NCBI GenBank assembly: GCA_947846985.1
Contig: CANTUZ010000026.1
Span: forward strand, 51,814,730 to 51,878,729
Direction: 5' to 3'
DNA length: 64,000 bases
From: Fratercula arctica
Lineage: Eukaryota; Chordata; Aves; Charadriiformes; Alcidae
This document shows positions 25,320 through 39,924 of the stretch, in pieces; the first letter of the stretch is position 1, and every line of letters begins with the position of its first letter. The translations under genes and the position numbers were made by a program. The notes under the pieces were generated by a model that saw only the letters and a list, made by a program, of their open reading frames with translations, was not told the origin of the DNA and did no database searches.

Positions 25320-25480
25320 GACGCTTGTCTAGGCTACTTTTCTTTCTTTTTTTTTAATATCCTCCTTATTTGTGTGTATGCCTCCCTTCCTCCTTCCTCA
25401 CCTAAGACAATTTTAATATTATGATTGATATTTTACAAACAGGAAAATTAAGAGTTACTGCTTCTGCAACAATTGGAACA
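25320..25480 (+). mobile_element. Degraded MIR-like SINE remnant (copy 1)
   Basis: The segment aligns by eye with 27220-27400: shared TGTGACTT start, TTTGTGTGTATGCCT, TATTATGAT, TATTTTACAA and AGGAAAATT blocks in the same order. The ATTATGAT...ATTTTACA...AGGAAAATT part resembles the MIR core region in sense orientation. Identity is low and the copy is heavily mutated. A local duplication instead of two independent insertions is possible. Confidence 0.45.
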
Positions 25481-27215
25481 CTTCTCTGTTACAGGAGCCA
25501 TAAGATTTTTATTTAACCTTAAAGCGTGTATATATGAGATAGCATAAAATGCCTGTGTTTTGGAAGGGCTTATTGTTCAGACTGGAAAACAACATATTGT
25601 CGTACAAATTATCCCTCTTCTACTTTTGAAATTCAGTGTAGAGTTGTTTCTTTGTACTTGCCAAATTACCTATTCTGAATGACACTCATTTGTGTATTGA
25701 CTGGCTTTTATTAAAAAAGAATGACCACTCAAAATTGTAATGTATTTATATGCTCTTTTTCTTCATGATAAAAAAACCCTAAACTTGTGTTCCTTCACTA
25801 CTGCAGCTGATATTTCAACTGTAACCATGAGTTTTTTAGAAAGCTTATAAGTGTTGGTAGAAATATGGTCTTACTTTTTTTTGTGTCTGTAATGCTATGT
25901 TTGCCTGACAGCTCCATAATGCAACTTTATTTTGTATGCTAACATTCTAACCAGCTGTTTTCCCATTTTAGCAGAAGTCAGTTTGGAAAACAGGTAGTTG
26001 TTGGTACTTAACACTGTGCACTGAGTTGCATCTGTTTTCTTCAACCTTTTATTCTGCAAACATTTATCCAAATTTCAAATGACAACAGAAACTGTACCAT
26101 ATTAATGCAAAATGCTCTCCTTCGTATACAGTCATGCCCTCTGTTTCTCTTAGAAGTTGTAGATTTATTTTTCCTGTTTTATAATAACAAAATTTTATGA
26201 TGGACAAATATCACAAAACGGAATGGGTTTATTGCAATCGTTTTATTTTATTGTTTTAAATCTAATTCTGCCAGTGTGTTCTTAAAGGAACTTAAAGAAT
26301 TAAAATGTAAGGGCTGGGAGGAGTTGAATTTCTCCAACATTCTTCTCAAGAAGAGTGTTTTATTTTACACTAGGAGTCTGCAAAGAACAGAACAAAATCA
26401 TGCAAAGACCTGTTAGTCATGTCTCCATGAAGACTGAAGTAACGGATGTGGGGGCAGGCGGCAACATAGAGTTACATTGCTTAGTGCACTGCTAACCATT
26501 TACACCTTTCACATTGAAAAAGACAGAATAAAAGGAAGAAAAACCCTCCTCATCCATGCAGGTACTGATTTTCAGTTCAGCTTCACCATCATCAGTTTCT
26601 CCGTTTGATTGGTACAGCCCGTTTCCTATGGCAGAGTGGCCTTTCAATGAATTATTTGAAAGCAGAAAACACGATAAAGAGCTGTTCTCCTAGAGCACGG
26701 GGTTTGCACCCAGCCAGTCTGTTGTTTTAGGTAGATTAAGCAGGGATGTACACAACCTCCTGACTGAACACAATTCATGCATCTTTGCCTTTGTGTTTCA
26801 GATTCAGAAACGGGTTGAATTTTATGTTCTTCTGTGTTTGTCTGTTAACCAGGTTCTGCATTGAGTTGTTCATTTCTGACTAATGAGAAATGTAAAATTG
26901 AGGTTTTGTAGAACTAAACTTAACTTGGCTTGATTAGTCAGAAACAATAGCAAACAATGGTACTGTCACTGGGCAACATAATTTTATTTCTTGACAATCC
27001 AATACTGGGTTTCATTGATATATTTTAATTGTAACGAGAGGATAACTTAGGACATGATTTAGGACTATATACAGGTGTATGTTTTTATTATGATTCATTT
27101 CAATTATTCCTGGGAAGAATTACCAGAATTGCTGCTTTTGCCCACACTGAGGATATGCGTATATATCCTATATGTATAATATATTTCATATTTCTATTTA
27201 AAAAAAGGTTGTGAC
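25481..27215. other. Unique intronic sequence between two MIR-like copies
   Basis: AT-rich, non-coding. No simple repeats of note and no open frame worth listing. A short TA-rich stretch occurs near 27160-27190. Confidence 0.5.
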
Positions 27216-27219
27216 TTAC

Positions 27220-27400
27220 ACCAATGAAATAAAAGCAGTTCTTACCAAACTCTTATGTCTAAGCCAGTTTCCTTCTATTTTTCTATATTCTTGACATTTG
27301 TGTGTATGCCTTGCTTATTTCTCATCTAACATAACAGTTTTATTATTATGATGGGTATTTTACAACCAGGAAAATTCAGGATGCAGCAATGAAAGTTCTT
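27220..27400 (+). mobile_element. Degraded MIR-like SINE remnant (copy 2)
   Basis: Second copy of the sequence at 25320-25480, with the better MIR-like core: TTATTATTATGATGGG, then TATTTTACA, AGGAAAATTCAGG and a GCAG stretch. MIR elements are ancient amniote-wide SINEs, and bird copies are few and eroded, which fits. The boundaries are approximate. Confidence 0.5.
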
Positions 27401-29365
27401 ACTTCTTTATGGTACAGAGTCCACAACATGCATGGGCATTTTCTTTTGCATAATTACTTATCCTATTGCAAAGTATTAGAATGGCTGTACCAAACAGGGC
27501 ATAACCAAGTGTGAACCGAAGGGGTTCCTGAGGGTTTCCATTGTAGTTTATAGTCTCTTAAAAGTTCAGGACAACATAGTTTTATGTCATTTTTGTAAAC
27601 GGAACATGAAAATGCTTATTTAATCTCTGTGGGTGTGAGATACAAGCCCAAATCATCCTTAAAAAGCAGATGCCTAGAGAGATACTCACTGATTTGACAC
27701 AAGGATTCTTGCTAAAAGCTGTGGTAATTCTGACTCGTGGAATATCAAAATTGGCGCATGTTTTACAATGATCTGTGCAAGTTTCAGCAGATGAGGTTCA
27801 TGATACCGGGCCTAGCACTCTGCCTTAATGGAGAATAAGGAAAATTATACAGACTCATATATGTACATTTATGCATGAGAGTTATTGGTCACATTTTTGA
27901 AAAAATGTCCTGAAATTCTGGTCTAATATCTGTAAAAATAATTTGCACGTTGTCATATAAGTGCCTGTCTGATCAGGCACCTTTCTAAAGTACGGGGACA
28001 TTGTAGTGTATTAGAAAAGTATGAAATTGTGGAGGCTGGTTTTATTTGTATTAAGTTATTGTGATATTTCTGCTTAAAATAAAGAGACTTATAATTTTTA
28101 ATAGGCTCTGTCATGAATAGTCAGGAAACAGGTAGAAGTGATTTGCTTTTTCAACTTGATCTTCTACTTGAGCAGTCAACCTCTGATATAGTGGGGAAAA
28201 AATATTTATTTTCAGAAATGGATTTTGCATCTATTATGCCTCAAAATACAAAATTTATAATTTTCAGCTAGAGAACCGATGTATAATTTTATCCTTAGGG
28301 CCTTAGACGATGAATTATGTTCATTCATAGTATTAAAAAAACCAAATACATGTAATAGCTTTCAGTGTTATTAATGCAGAATTTTTAAATTTTGGCCTCT
28401 GGAATATTTTTTAAAACTGTTTAAGTTGTAGCAGTTTCTGAAGATATGCAAACTGCACATTCAACTTCAGTTCTGAGTACATTTTTGTACTAAAATATAG
28501 CAATTGACCAGTTCATATTCTTCATTTTCCACAGCCTCTGTTTTCCAGATAGGTGTTCAATAACACCTTTTCAACAGCTTGTCTAAATAATTGCTGAAAT
28601 GAGAGAAAGCTTTCACTTACTTGGTGAATTATAAAACACACACACAAAAATCCCTGCACTTCGGAAGGGTTAGAGCTTTTCATGAAGGTTAATAGAAAAT
28701 AAAGAAGTGTAGCAATGTAGTGTTTGTTTGAAGAATTTGAGCCAAGGTGTCTATTTATCTCTAATGGAGGATGACAACGAAGGATTTAAGAAGTCATCCC
28801 ACTTATTGTCTCCAACACAAAAACCTTCCGCCTGCATCTTTCAACTTGCTTCACCACTTCTGAAGAAGCAATGGGCAAACTGCTGAATTTTTATTAATCA
28901 GCTTAACCTAATGAGATGAAAAGACCTTTTCAGAATTACAGGGGGAGGGATATGCACATGCAGAGAAAACTGGTTTTGAATGCTTTCACATCTAGAAATT
29001 TTCATCATACCAGCTGGGAAAAGACAGTCCTCAGTTGTGCTTCTGGCTCCCTCACCTGCCATCCTCCTTTTGCTTTCCTACCTAATTTTAGATCTTCTGT
29101 AAGCATGTGTTCATGAGGTGTTGCCTCCCGCCCCCACCTTCCCCACCCCTTCAGGAACAAGTAAAGGGAAGACTTAATGCGGGTTTGGGGTGGAGATACC
29201 TTTGGGAACTGAGGCAAGAAAGCCTAAGCTGATAAAACATGACTCTTTTGATGGGGGCCCTGTTTGGATAACTTGCCTCTTCTAAATTCTTCTTTTCCTT
29301 TCCCTCCCTCCCCCCCAGCTCCTTCTCCTTTTCTCTCTCTTGTCAAGCCCACTTCATAAATGGTA
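27401..29365. other. Unique intronic sequence
   Basis: Non-coding, AT-rich. A 7-bp perfect hairpin (GTGCCTG/CAGGCAC) lies at 27961-27980. No long open frame or mobile element was recognised. Confidence 0.5.
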
Positions 29366-29369
29366 GCAG

Positions 29370-29575
29370 CTGGAGATCTTTTTAGTGGCATTCAGGGATT
29401 ACTGCCCTTCAGGATTTTAATAAGCCCCACTGCCTGAAATGCCTATGAGGGTGCTCTCTGAGACAATTACCATTCAGGGCTGGGATTGAGGGCCCTTCAT
29501 GGCCCAGATGGCCAAGGGGCTGCACACGGACAGATAGCATTCCCCAAACAACAGATCACTGGAGCAAAGAGAGAG
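29370..29575. promoter_or_regulatory. Candidate conserved non-coding element
   Basis: A compact, low-repeat stretch of balanced composition containing GGGATTA, TTTTAATAAG, CAATTACCATT and CCCAGATGG cores. It contrasts with the AT-rich intron around it and ends just before a poly(T) tract. Function and conservation are untested. Confidence 0.3.
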
Positions 29576-29581
29576 TGCTTC

Positions 29582-29623
29582 TTTTTTTTTTTTCTTCCCT
29601 TTTTTTTTTTTTTTTTTTTTTTT
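29582..29623. repeat. Poly(T) tract, T12 and T24
   Basis: T12 (29582-29593), a short CTTCCC spacer, then T24 (29600-29623). It separates two candidate conserved segments. Confidence 0.95.
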
Positions 29624-29684
29624 GTCACTCGTTAGGATGAAGAGCGGGGAGAGGGAGAAAAGGAAGCGAATAAGGGGGTTCTAT

Positions 29685-29895
29685 CACTTTGCAGCTAATC
29701 AAAGCTAAGTTTGCTCATCCTCCTAAACATAACTGGATTTAAACTGTGACCTCTTAAGAATTGCAATTTGAGGCTACATATCCCTATTCACTGTAAGGCA
29801 GCCGCTCTTTGTAATTTAAAAACACAATACCCCTGATTACGAAGAGTATTTCTTAGCTGCCCCCACAGGAAAAAATAACCTGTAAAGGGTTAGAA
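29685..29895. promoter_or_regulatory. Candidate conserved non-coding element with TCF/LEF-type core
   Basis: Unique, complex sequence with ATCAAAG (29698-29704, a TCF/LEF core), GTAATTTAAAA and TGATTACGA. It lies just after the poly(T) tract. An enhancer role is inferred from motif content only. Confidence 0.3.
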
Positions 29896-29899
29896 TGAG

Positions 29900-32800
29900 A
29901 TCTCTTCTTACTTCAGTACTGGGAACAGAGGACAAAAATTGCAGGCAGAACTAATTGGTAGCTGTGGATGTCTGGGACAGTCTGGAAGGTCTGGAAAATA
30001 CAGCTGATTAACAGAGGGGAAACATTTAGCCAGAAGGAATTGCTCATTTAGGTTTGCTTTTACCTGCAGTATGTCATGGCATCTAGATGAAGCACATGGA
30101 AATGAAGCGGTGGACTTCTGAAATTTTAGCCACTGAAGTAAGGGAAGTACAGGGTTTAGGAGAGGAAGCTTGGAGTTGTTTTTGCAAGGAGCACTCCTTA
30201 GTGACATAAGTGCTTGCAAAGCTAATTTCAGTACAGTCAGAGCTTGTTGGTCTTGCAGTCCTGTGCAAAAAGTGGGAAATGTGGCTTATTAGCTGAACAG
30301 CTGTTCTCTGTCTGGATGGACAGACATTAATTTTTTTAATCCTTGGACCCCCTGATGGCAGAAAAACCAATTTGTGCCTCTTCACATTAAAGTTAATATT
30401 TGTGATACAGAGCTCAGTTGCTGCCCATTTGCTTTTGACTTCTAGAATGAATACTTCATTCTTTTAAATCATATTTAATAAGAAAATAAAATGGATCATG
30501 TCATAAAAGAGAGAAATTGCCTTAAATAAAAAGCATACAGCTGGACTGTCTTATGGCTGAATAGTTTGGATGAATGGGACTAATTCTCTAGTTATTGATC
30601 TTGAGGTTTCTTCTCCCATACCCCAGTAAGCTGTAGCAAGTTAATTTGTGGAATGGCTGAAACTCCAAACTTTAAAAAGAGTATTTGATTGCCCTCCAAG
30701 AAAAATAATAGATATGAATTGGTGGTGAATTTTTGCATGCTGATAATCTGTATGTAAACAGCTCTGCTTCATAAACAGTTTATTTCAAAGTATTACACCA
30801 AATTAAAGTAGGATGAGAATTTCTTACTCTAGAATGTGTGATGATGGCTAGGGCACAGACATGGGTCCTCCTGTTTGTTACAATGCTACCGAACTCTTCC
30901 TCCTTTCTCTGAATATTCGGACTTCTCAAGTAGAATAGCTGTGTTGAGGGGATACCTCTGTGGTTAAGAAATCATTTGTAAGAGAAATAGTAATACAGGA
31001 AGACAGTTCACCTGAAGATGATTTTTCATTAGCCCCTTTCAAACTGATAAGCATGATTGCTTGGATATACTCCTATTATGAAGCTGAATAATCAGCTTTG
31101 TTTCTCTCCTGCAGTCCCATCAGACCCTTTTTTTCCTCTGCTCTTAAGTGTTACTAGGATGACAAAACTAAAAAGAAATAAAATGTTCGTAAGTCTGAGA
31201 GAACTTGACTTTAGGAACGGATGCAGGTTTCTGACATGTTAGCGACTCTAGTGTCCATGGCCGAGCCAGACAGTGTAACTCTTGCAGTAGCTTCTAAGTG
31301 TTACAGGTATTGAAACAAATTCTACTTGCCATACTTTGATGAGTAGACTCATTGAAATAATTGGGATAATCATTGAAGTGGGTAAGATGAGTAAAATTTG
31401 TGCAGTTTAAAGAACTAATACCATTTTACATACTATCTTTTGAGTCCTCAAATTCAATTTGTATGAGAGACAGCATTATAAATTAGAACAATTTATTTAA
31501 GATTGAAACTTGACCCTTCTGTTCAATTTGAATTGATAAGACTGGAAAACTTCGGCTAGAGACTACTTCTATATATGTAAACAGTGCTTCAAACAGTCTG
31601 GTGTATGGTCTGAGAACATCCAGCGTACGTACTGCTGCATTTCAGCTATGGGTTGCAGGATGTGTAGTTGTGCCGGAACATCTAGGCTTTTATTTTCATA
31701 ATAGATACGTGTGTAATGTTACATATAATAGCAATTGTGCTCTGCAGCGACATCAGTGTGAATATAAGACTGGACTACGAGTGTCATGGCGATTCAGGCT
31801 AAAACTTTTGCTAGGATGTGCAGAACTATTTAGAATAATGGTAGATAGTTTCTATGTGTCAATATAATGTTAAAGTTGATTTATGGGCACTTGGTTTTGA
31901 TTATCAGTTTGGATAATTTCAAGATCTTTTCATTTTGTGGTATGTGTGATTTATGTCAGGAATGGTGTATTTTCAGAAGGACTTCTGGTGTGTAATTTAT
32001 TGCCATGTGCATCCCCTCACCTCTGAGCATTGCTGCAATGGCCAAATATTGATCAAAGTAAATATTTAAGCTCCAAAGTGATGTTTCCTGTATAAGACCT
32101 ATGGTTCCTCAGACTGTGTTCAACATCTAGGTTCCTCCTCAATGTTCAAAGTTTTGCCAAATTGTTTTTGGTCCCTAATTTTTCCCCGATACTAGGATAG
32201 GTCTAATTTTTAAGACTATTAAGAGATAAACTTCTCATTTGCTGTTTTCTATCAGGATTCTTTGTTGATAACAAAGAATGCTAGAGATACATGCAAAGAT
32301 AAGAGTTGAAAAACATATTCGAAGGCATGTTTGTAACATATAAAGCATATAGCACTGGAATATTTTTATTCCTTTTCCGTCATCTTCCAGCATGACGTGT
32401 CTGATTTTAGCCTTTTCACATTTTTTTATTTCAGTGTCAGCAGACAGTGTATGCGCGGTAATTTACCTGACAGTGTCTACTGCTGCCAGGTCTAGAAGCC
32501 TGATGGAGTCATGGAACAGCATTATAGTGCTTGTCACTCTAAATGTCATGGGCGTTTAGCTAAGGGCTCCTACAGCCTGAATGAATTCTCTCCTGTTTCT
32601 GTTTTAAAATAGGCACAACTTTTAATTAAAATTTATGCATTTTTCCTAGTTAATATATGCCATGAAATAACTATTGGATCCTAGTATCATAAAGGCAGGT
32701 GTGTAAAAAATTGTTTTCCTTTCATTTATCAACAATGTTGACCATCCTTCTGTGTGTTTTTATTCCTGAATAGTTGCAGAAATCACTGTGGAAATATTTT

Positions 32801-35800
32801 TAATAAGCTTAGATCAGCTGGATAAAATAAAAACAGTTAAAAGGTGGTTGATAGACCATTGCCATAATCTTTACGTACTATTTATAAACTTAACCAGCAG
32901 TCTTGAATCTCCTTCTAGTTGAAGTAATGGTTTAACATTCAAATATAAAGTATTTTATTATTTCCTTCAACTATTGTTCTGTTAACTACAGAATCGCATT
33001 CTGTAAGTGATAAAATATTAAGTAATTTCACTTCAAAACTTCTAAAATTTTTGATATCCATGTCATGTCTTTAATGAAGTCCGTGTTTTTAGATGTCTGT
33101 TAACGGAGAAGGGTGTTGCTATCTAAATGTCTCCGTGAGCACATCCAGACCACGCCGTTCAAAGTGCTGTCCTGCAACACAATCTGATACACTGTAAATG
33201 GCCAATATTTTTAGGTGTCCTTTAGTGAAATGAGATGATAGTGTTATTCGCAGTATGCGGGAAAATTAAGGCAATCTTAAAAATATAATGAAATTTAGCA
33301 GTAAATAGGAAATCTTTTTTGAAGCGTTTCATGGATATAGTTTCCCATTTGTATGTTAGGGTGGATTTGTTATATTAGCAGTGTTTTTTTCCATTTTATG
33401 AATTATACCCATTTTCTCATGGAAAAAAACCGAAGAAAATAATTTTTAATGGTATGTACAAAGCTAGGGGGAGAAAATGTTTCAAAGAACACACCAGAGT
33501 AAAAGTCCTTTGGTAACTAGTTGAGCCCTTGATATTGGGTCTGGTTTTATGCACCGGTGAACAAAAGGCACTTAATTGGTGTTTACTCACTCCAAGTGTC
33601 CCAAACAGTAAACAGGAATAAAAGTGTTCAGAAGTGTCTGCACGTCATTTCCTCACAACTTGCCATGACTCCCTGGTGCTTCTGGTTTTGTCGGATTATT
33701 AGTCTGTGAAGGAAGAGATAAAGCATTTCCTTGTATTGAATTTGAGCACGCTCTGTGCTTTGGGCTGAATGAAATATTAAAGACTGTTTGCGATCTCACA
33801 GATGAGTAGGGCAGGCAAACTTTCGCACGCATATGTAAGGGAGGGCAGACAGAGGTAGAGGCATCCATAGATTCCCGGATTTTGGAGATTTGTTCATGGT
33901 AGTTGGTGGTATTTCCCTCCCACATACAAGGACGCTCCACCCACATGGTTTTGAATTACTACTTTTAATTATTTTTGGAAGCATCTCTGGACCATATATA
34001 TGTACTTGTTAATCCTTCCCTTGACTGTGACTACTTAAACTATTTCATAAACACAGTAAACATCACTAATGGTAATGAACTCTCCCAGTCTAGCATTCCT
34101 GAAACTACTGAACCTGCAAGACGTGCTCCTGCAAATCAGAGGGTGTGGATGTACTGCTCTCGTTTTCATCAATAGAACAGATTAATTACAGTTGGAAAGG
34201 AGAGCAATAAATGATAGAGTCCACTTGAGGAAGTAAAATAATTTGGGATACTGTGGGGTGGTTAAAATGTAAAAGGTTGAGCATATCATCAATCTTTGTT
34301 TACCATTTTTGGTAAATATGAATACTTTGTATACACCCTTACATTACAGCATACTGTCCTTACATGTATAGAGGGATGGTCAGAGGATTTCTATAGTGTT
34401 GACTAGTGTTCTCAATACTGTACAATACTACACAAATGGTAATTGTCCTATAGAGAGATGTTGTCCATGGCAATCCTTCTTGATTAAAATTACCTTACAC
34501 ATTGGCTCACCGCTGAGACCTTTCATCCCATGGATGGCTGGTTTTACAAGTTTGGCCTTATCTGTCAGCCTGCCTGTGTGGAACAGAACTGAAATGTATC
34601 TATATTACTTAATGAGAAACTTTGTCTTAAGTGTAGGGAAGTCTCCCACTATGAGGCTGTCAGCTACCTAAGCCCTAAAATCCATGATAATTACCGTGTC
34701 TATAAAATGCCCCTCATTATGGCACATAAAATGCTTGGCTGCAGAGAACTGCTGTGTGAAGATTGTGTGCTGCATACCAGTCAGCATAAAATAAAACCCC
34801 TGGGTAAAAAGTAAATAAATAGACATTATACTTGGTTTCATTTGCACATTTTTTTGATGAAGGAGATTTCCAAGTTCTCTGGCAGTGGTACAGCAGCAAT
34901 TTCATGCATGCATGTCTTCACCACAGAGGAACTTAGTGGCACTCCTAGAGCCTGGTGTGCCCGTCTGTTGCAAATAAATGTGCTGGCCCTGGGAGAAAAT
35001 GGTGCACAAGGAGTTAAGCAAGGCTATTTGCTGTTGATCAATACTGGAAAAAATACACAGTAAGAACCTAGTAACCTTCCAAAGAAGTTGCTTTGAAATA
35101 TTCATACAACAATAAAGGTGCAAATCCTCCTCTTTATTTGAAAGGAACTTAGCAAAGATGCATCTAACAGGAGGAAATATGAAAACACTTTTCCTCAATT
35201 ACCAATCGTTAGCTCAAAGCAAGTAATGAAATTGTTTCAGAAAATAACTGCATGATTATTTATTGACTTTGGCCACATTGATTTGCTAAGTCATATGGAT
35301 GCTATTAAGGTTTGCTGTTTTAAGCAACAACACCCACTGCCCCCCTTCACCCTTTTCTTTCAACTGACATGGTCAAATCCCAACACAGTTTTGAAACCAC
35401 AGTTTGAAAGATTGTGTATTTCGGCTATACATGTAATGGTTTCATATTTCTTGATTCTTTCCCCTTGGCCATCCCCACCCTTTGTATTTTGGACTTTTTC
35501 TGCGTAGCATGACCCTCAGCTCAGACGTGAAACTCTGAACTGGGTTATTGTATGTGCACTTTTGGTTCAGAACTCATTTAACTGGAGCGCGCACTATGTT
35601 TTTCAAGTGGAAACATTCCATGTATCCTGCATTACAATGTCAAATTACTGGTGGATTCTCAAAGCAAACAAAAAATGTAATTTAAAGCCATCTCTCTCAA
35701 CTGCAGGTTTTATTAACAGTCCCCTGGTTGTTTTAAAATAGCATATGTTAGAGCTGTCCCACATCTTATTACTGTGAAGGCTGGTGACAGAAATGCTGAA

Positions 35801-36375
35801 TCATGCAAAGGATATTATAGAAAACTCAGAGCCTACTTAAACTAATCCAGGTATTGCAGACTTATTCCTTAGGCATTTTTATATGAGGAGGGCCCCATTT
35901 TGACCTTTACCTCTGCATTTTGAAGGAGGTATCAGGTGGTTGATTTTGGGCTGTTTGTGAGATAGTGCTGAGTCGCATACTGGGAGCAAAATTAAGCTCT
36001 CTGGAATAGAAGTTGTAAAGTCTGGTATCAGTGTCTAAGTGGCAGTAGCAATGTACTAAATGGCCTAGCACAGGAAAATGTACTTTTTATAGTTAATAGT
36101 ACAAAATCAATTTTTCTAATATGCTGTTCCTTAAAAAGGCAGGCTTCTCTTCCACTCTTAAGTAGCCTAGGGTTGTTTTATAACATCAATGTTGCATTCC
36201 CAGGCTGAAAACCCATTTTTAACCTTTGCTTTGAATGAGTTCGAGGTGAGGGAGGCTATGCACCAGAGACATAAATAGAGTATGCCAACTTCTCTGGACC
36301 ATAGACTTTGAAACTTGCATCTTCTCGCATGTGTGACTCTCAGTGATTCTCTTTTCTCATTAAGAAACTTTTTTA
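29900..36375. other. Unique intronic sequence
   Basis: Non-coding, AT-rich, notably free of simple repeats. About 32440-32640 is complex and could be conserved. Open frames of 60-103 codons appear random. No mobile element was recognised. Confidence 0.5.
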
Positions 36376-36379
36376 ACCC

Positions 36380-36850
36380 TCTCAGTTGTTAGACCAACAG
36401 CAGCTTTGCAGCAGGCCCTCCCCGTCATCTGAATGGGGGAGTTGTCAGTACATTAAAAGGCTGAGCTTTCCCTATGAGTGCATCGCATCCGCCAGCCACG
36501 TATCACTGCTAAAAGAAACATGGCACGCAGGTGTTTAAATTATTTACAGTCATAATCGGCCTTTATGTTACATTGCTGAGCCAAGCCTCTGTTATTCTAG
36601 TGCATAATTGATGGTGCTCAGTAGTGGAAAAGTTAGAAAAGTGGAAGTAATGTGATGGGAAAGTTGAGTGAGGCAGCTCCAGCTGGCTCAGCCTGCCTGG
36701 GCTGAGCCGCCCGCATGGACGGCTGGAGAAGGCAGGCACCGGGCATCGTGTCAGGGGCTTGATTTGGCATTTGAGGGGGAAAGGATTTCTTTAGCAGAGC
36801 CGAAGAGCAAGTAGCGAGGACTTGAAGGCTTTAGCAGTTTGTCGCAAACT
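36380..36850. promoter_or_regulatory. Candidate intronic regulatory segment
   Basis: Complex, higher-GC sequence with CATAATCGG (about 36552), TGCATAATTGATGG (about 36601), AGCTGGCTCAGCC and GGCTGAGCCGCC. It stands out from the AT-rich surroundings. The motif content suggests, but does not show, regulatory activity. Confidence 0.25.
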
Positions 36851-36859
36851 GCTTCCGTA

Positions 36860-39570
36860 AAGCTTTCAGAGGAATTGGAAGTTGTACTCATGGAAAGGGG
36901 TAATTTACCATGAATCCTGCTTGATTTTGGATGGTGTGATGACAGGTATCAGTGGGTGGCAAAAGGGTCGTAATGCCCTGGTCATTCTAGTACAGAGAAT
37001 TGTATAACCAGGAATATTTTATAAAGGCAACAGACCTGCAGAAATTCTGACCATTTTATCATACACAGGAATCTCACATGCACAAAAATAATCCAAAGAC
37101 TGTCCAATTTTGGAATGACTTCTGTAATATTCTGGCTATCTTGGATGCAAATAAGTACAATATGGAATACACCTAATTACTTAAAATTACCAATTACGTT
37201 ATTTCCAGAAGCGTCTGCCATAGAGCAACTTAATATCTCATTTCTGAGACAGATACTGAAATATTTTGTAAAGAATGCATGTAATTTACAAATATGAGCT
37301 AGTTTTAAAGATTCATTTCTGCCCTCCCCGCTTTTTGTTGGGCTTTTTTTTTATTTTAAGTCAGGAGTTTTATTTTTCTGTCTCTCCAGCACGCTACATG
37401 TGTGCCTTGTATGGTAATGCACCTCACACTATGCTATGACAGAGGAGGAATGATTACTTCTCCAATATGAAAAGAAATAACCTTTTTATTAAACAGTAAT
37501 GATCGTTGTTTTGGGTTTTGGCCTGTATCTAATAAAGTCTGTAAAAGTTTAGTACTAAATTATTTTGGAACAGCAGGAATTCCTTTGTTGCTAGTTTTTC
37601 TGGATGAATGTCCTAATCACTGAACCCCCCAGCATTTCTTGGTTGTTATCATCAGGATAAAAAAGGATATTTCATTACAGAAACAAGGAAGATGGTCAGA
37701 GTAATGAAGTAAGTTAGTTGGGAAGTTATTGTGGTTTGTATTATTGATCTCTAGGTACACCGAAATGTTTTGTTCTAGCAGTATTTGTCTTTGAGGCAAC
37801 CAGTGTTTAGCCACGTGGTGCGATTGCAAGTAGACCTCTTGTGCAACTGGCAATGAATAGTGCTAATGAGCAGAACTTTCTCCACTGTTGTGGAAACAAG
37901 GGCTGCAGCTTGTGTAAACACTACTGGTGTAGCTGAAATGGACATATTATGACAAGGGATGCATGGCTGAAATAGCAGAACATTTGTGCACCTCACTTTT
38001 GTTTGGATGGAAGTTGGTGCACTTCTAATAGTTGGAGCCCTTTACACAAACACAGTGCACTTGAACTCATTATATATTTTTATACTAAGGAACACACTTT
38101 CTTGTATGCAAGTTGGAAATGACCATGCACTATTTTACTAAACCTCTGCTTATGTTACCTTCATACAGAGTGGTAGTGCTAATGCTGGCATTTGCATGCT
38201 AAATGTATACTCTGTGACAATTCTTCAGGTGATAAAGTGGCTAATAACTTTTATTATTATTTATAAGCAGAGAAAGTGAATGTTTCATCCCTGTTTGTTG
38301 TTAAGAATAGCGCAGAGATCCCAAATCATTTCATCCCTATGCTTTAATAAGCTTGTCTCATTAATATTTCCTATGTTAAATCTGCCAAAAAGGCCCAAAC
38401 AAACAACAAGAAAAGAAAAAAAGAAATGAGGGAAATGTTGCAAAGCTTATTATGACAATAAAAATGACAAAAAATATACAAAATTATATTTCATATAGGA
38501 AATGCAGCCTTGTAACATTTAATGAAACAACACAAATCCTTACAACTTCTTTGATGATGGTGCTGTAAAATACCCTAATAAGCTGTAAAAAAGAGAACCT
38601 GTGTCCTGTTGGAAATACTGACTGTAGTCCTGTGCCACAATATTAGAGAGGCAAAACCAGCGAGAAAAGTAATTAGACACTGAGGAAGAAAAATCCTCAA
38701 GTGATCTTTTTGCCTGGCACTGCATTAAACAGGAGCTGTAAGGACATGATACTAAGAAGCACATTCTTTCATTTAGAAAACATTTTGAAGAATTTCATTT
38801 TGTCAAAGTTATTTGCACACTGGAAATTACGTTTGTGCTCCAGAATAAGGAAATCAGAGGTTTTAGATAGGTACATCCCATTTATGTTTATATCTGTTTG
38901 TATAGATACACGATCATGTGTTTGTGTGTGTAGTTGCTATACAAACTCACATTTTTGTAGTTTCTTTCTGAACCACAAGTATATGAATATCAGTGTCTAA
39001 ATCAAGACTCCAACCTACCTTTGGCTTTGGAAGAGAAGGAGGAAGAAAAGAATGAATCGGAGGAGGAAGCAAAGTATGAATGAAATATGAATTGAGGTCT
39101 GTTTTTCCTTGCCTTCCATCTTTTAATACGTTATTCAAAACACCTACTTTAAGGAAAAAGATTTGTAGTCCTCTAGGTGAATGAAGGATTTAGAACTGGC
39201 AGAAATTCATATCCCAGCTACAGAGGTGTAATGGCAATAGTGACAGGCTGAGTTTTAAAGGTTGTGTCAGGGAAATTCTTGCGTGCCAGCACTAAAAAAT
39301 CCAGATGTGTAGTCTGCTTTGATAATCAAAGTGCGGTTAGCATTTCTTGTGTATTATACAGCTTAGTGAGTCAGCAGATATAAGTAGTTAAAATTTAAGA
39401 AGTTAGGTATTCGATCAAAAGTTCTTAAAATGGGATGTATCAATCTATGAAACAGCTTCAGGTATGGGCTACTGATATGTGTGGGTTTCTTAATGCAACA
39501 TTTATGTCCCGGGGCTTCAGGACTCCCAAGGTTTTGTGTCTTGTTTTTGACTTACCTTCTGGTTTTGGGA
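36860..39570. other. Unique intronic sequence
   Basis: Non-coding, AT-rich. No mobile element or RNA gene was recognised; short open frames on both strands are of random composition. Confidence 0.5.
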
Positions 39571-39574
39571 CACT

Positions 39575-39720
39575 TTTTTTTAATATATATATGTGTGTGT
39601 ATATATATTTATAAGTAGCTATATATAGATTATTTGTAACATTAATTTTTATATATTTATATATTTAATGTATATTTGTAAGATAGATATATATTTAGTA
39701 GCTATAAATAGTTAAGGATA
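39575..39720. repeat. TA/TG-rich microsatellite region
   Basis: Imperfect ATATAT, GTGTGT and TAGCTATA units over about 145 bp, ending about 200 bp from the 3' end of the CR1 element. Confidence 0.85.
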
Positions 39721-39924
39721 TGAAATTAAAGAATCTCCTTTCTACTTCTCCAGAAATAAAGATGGGCTCTATTTCCTCAAATCTGTCCAGTCATGTTCCT
39801 TGTTAGACTGTAAGGAGAAGGCTCCAATCCTTTAATACTTTGTTGTAATAGTTATTAGCACTAAGTTATAGTGAATCTGTCTTGTAGAATTACATTTCTT
39901 ATTGATCCAAAATTAAACTGTTAA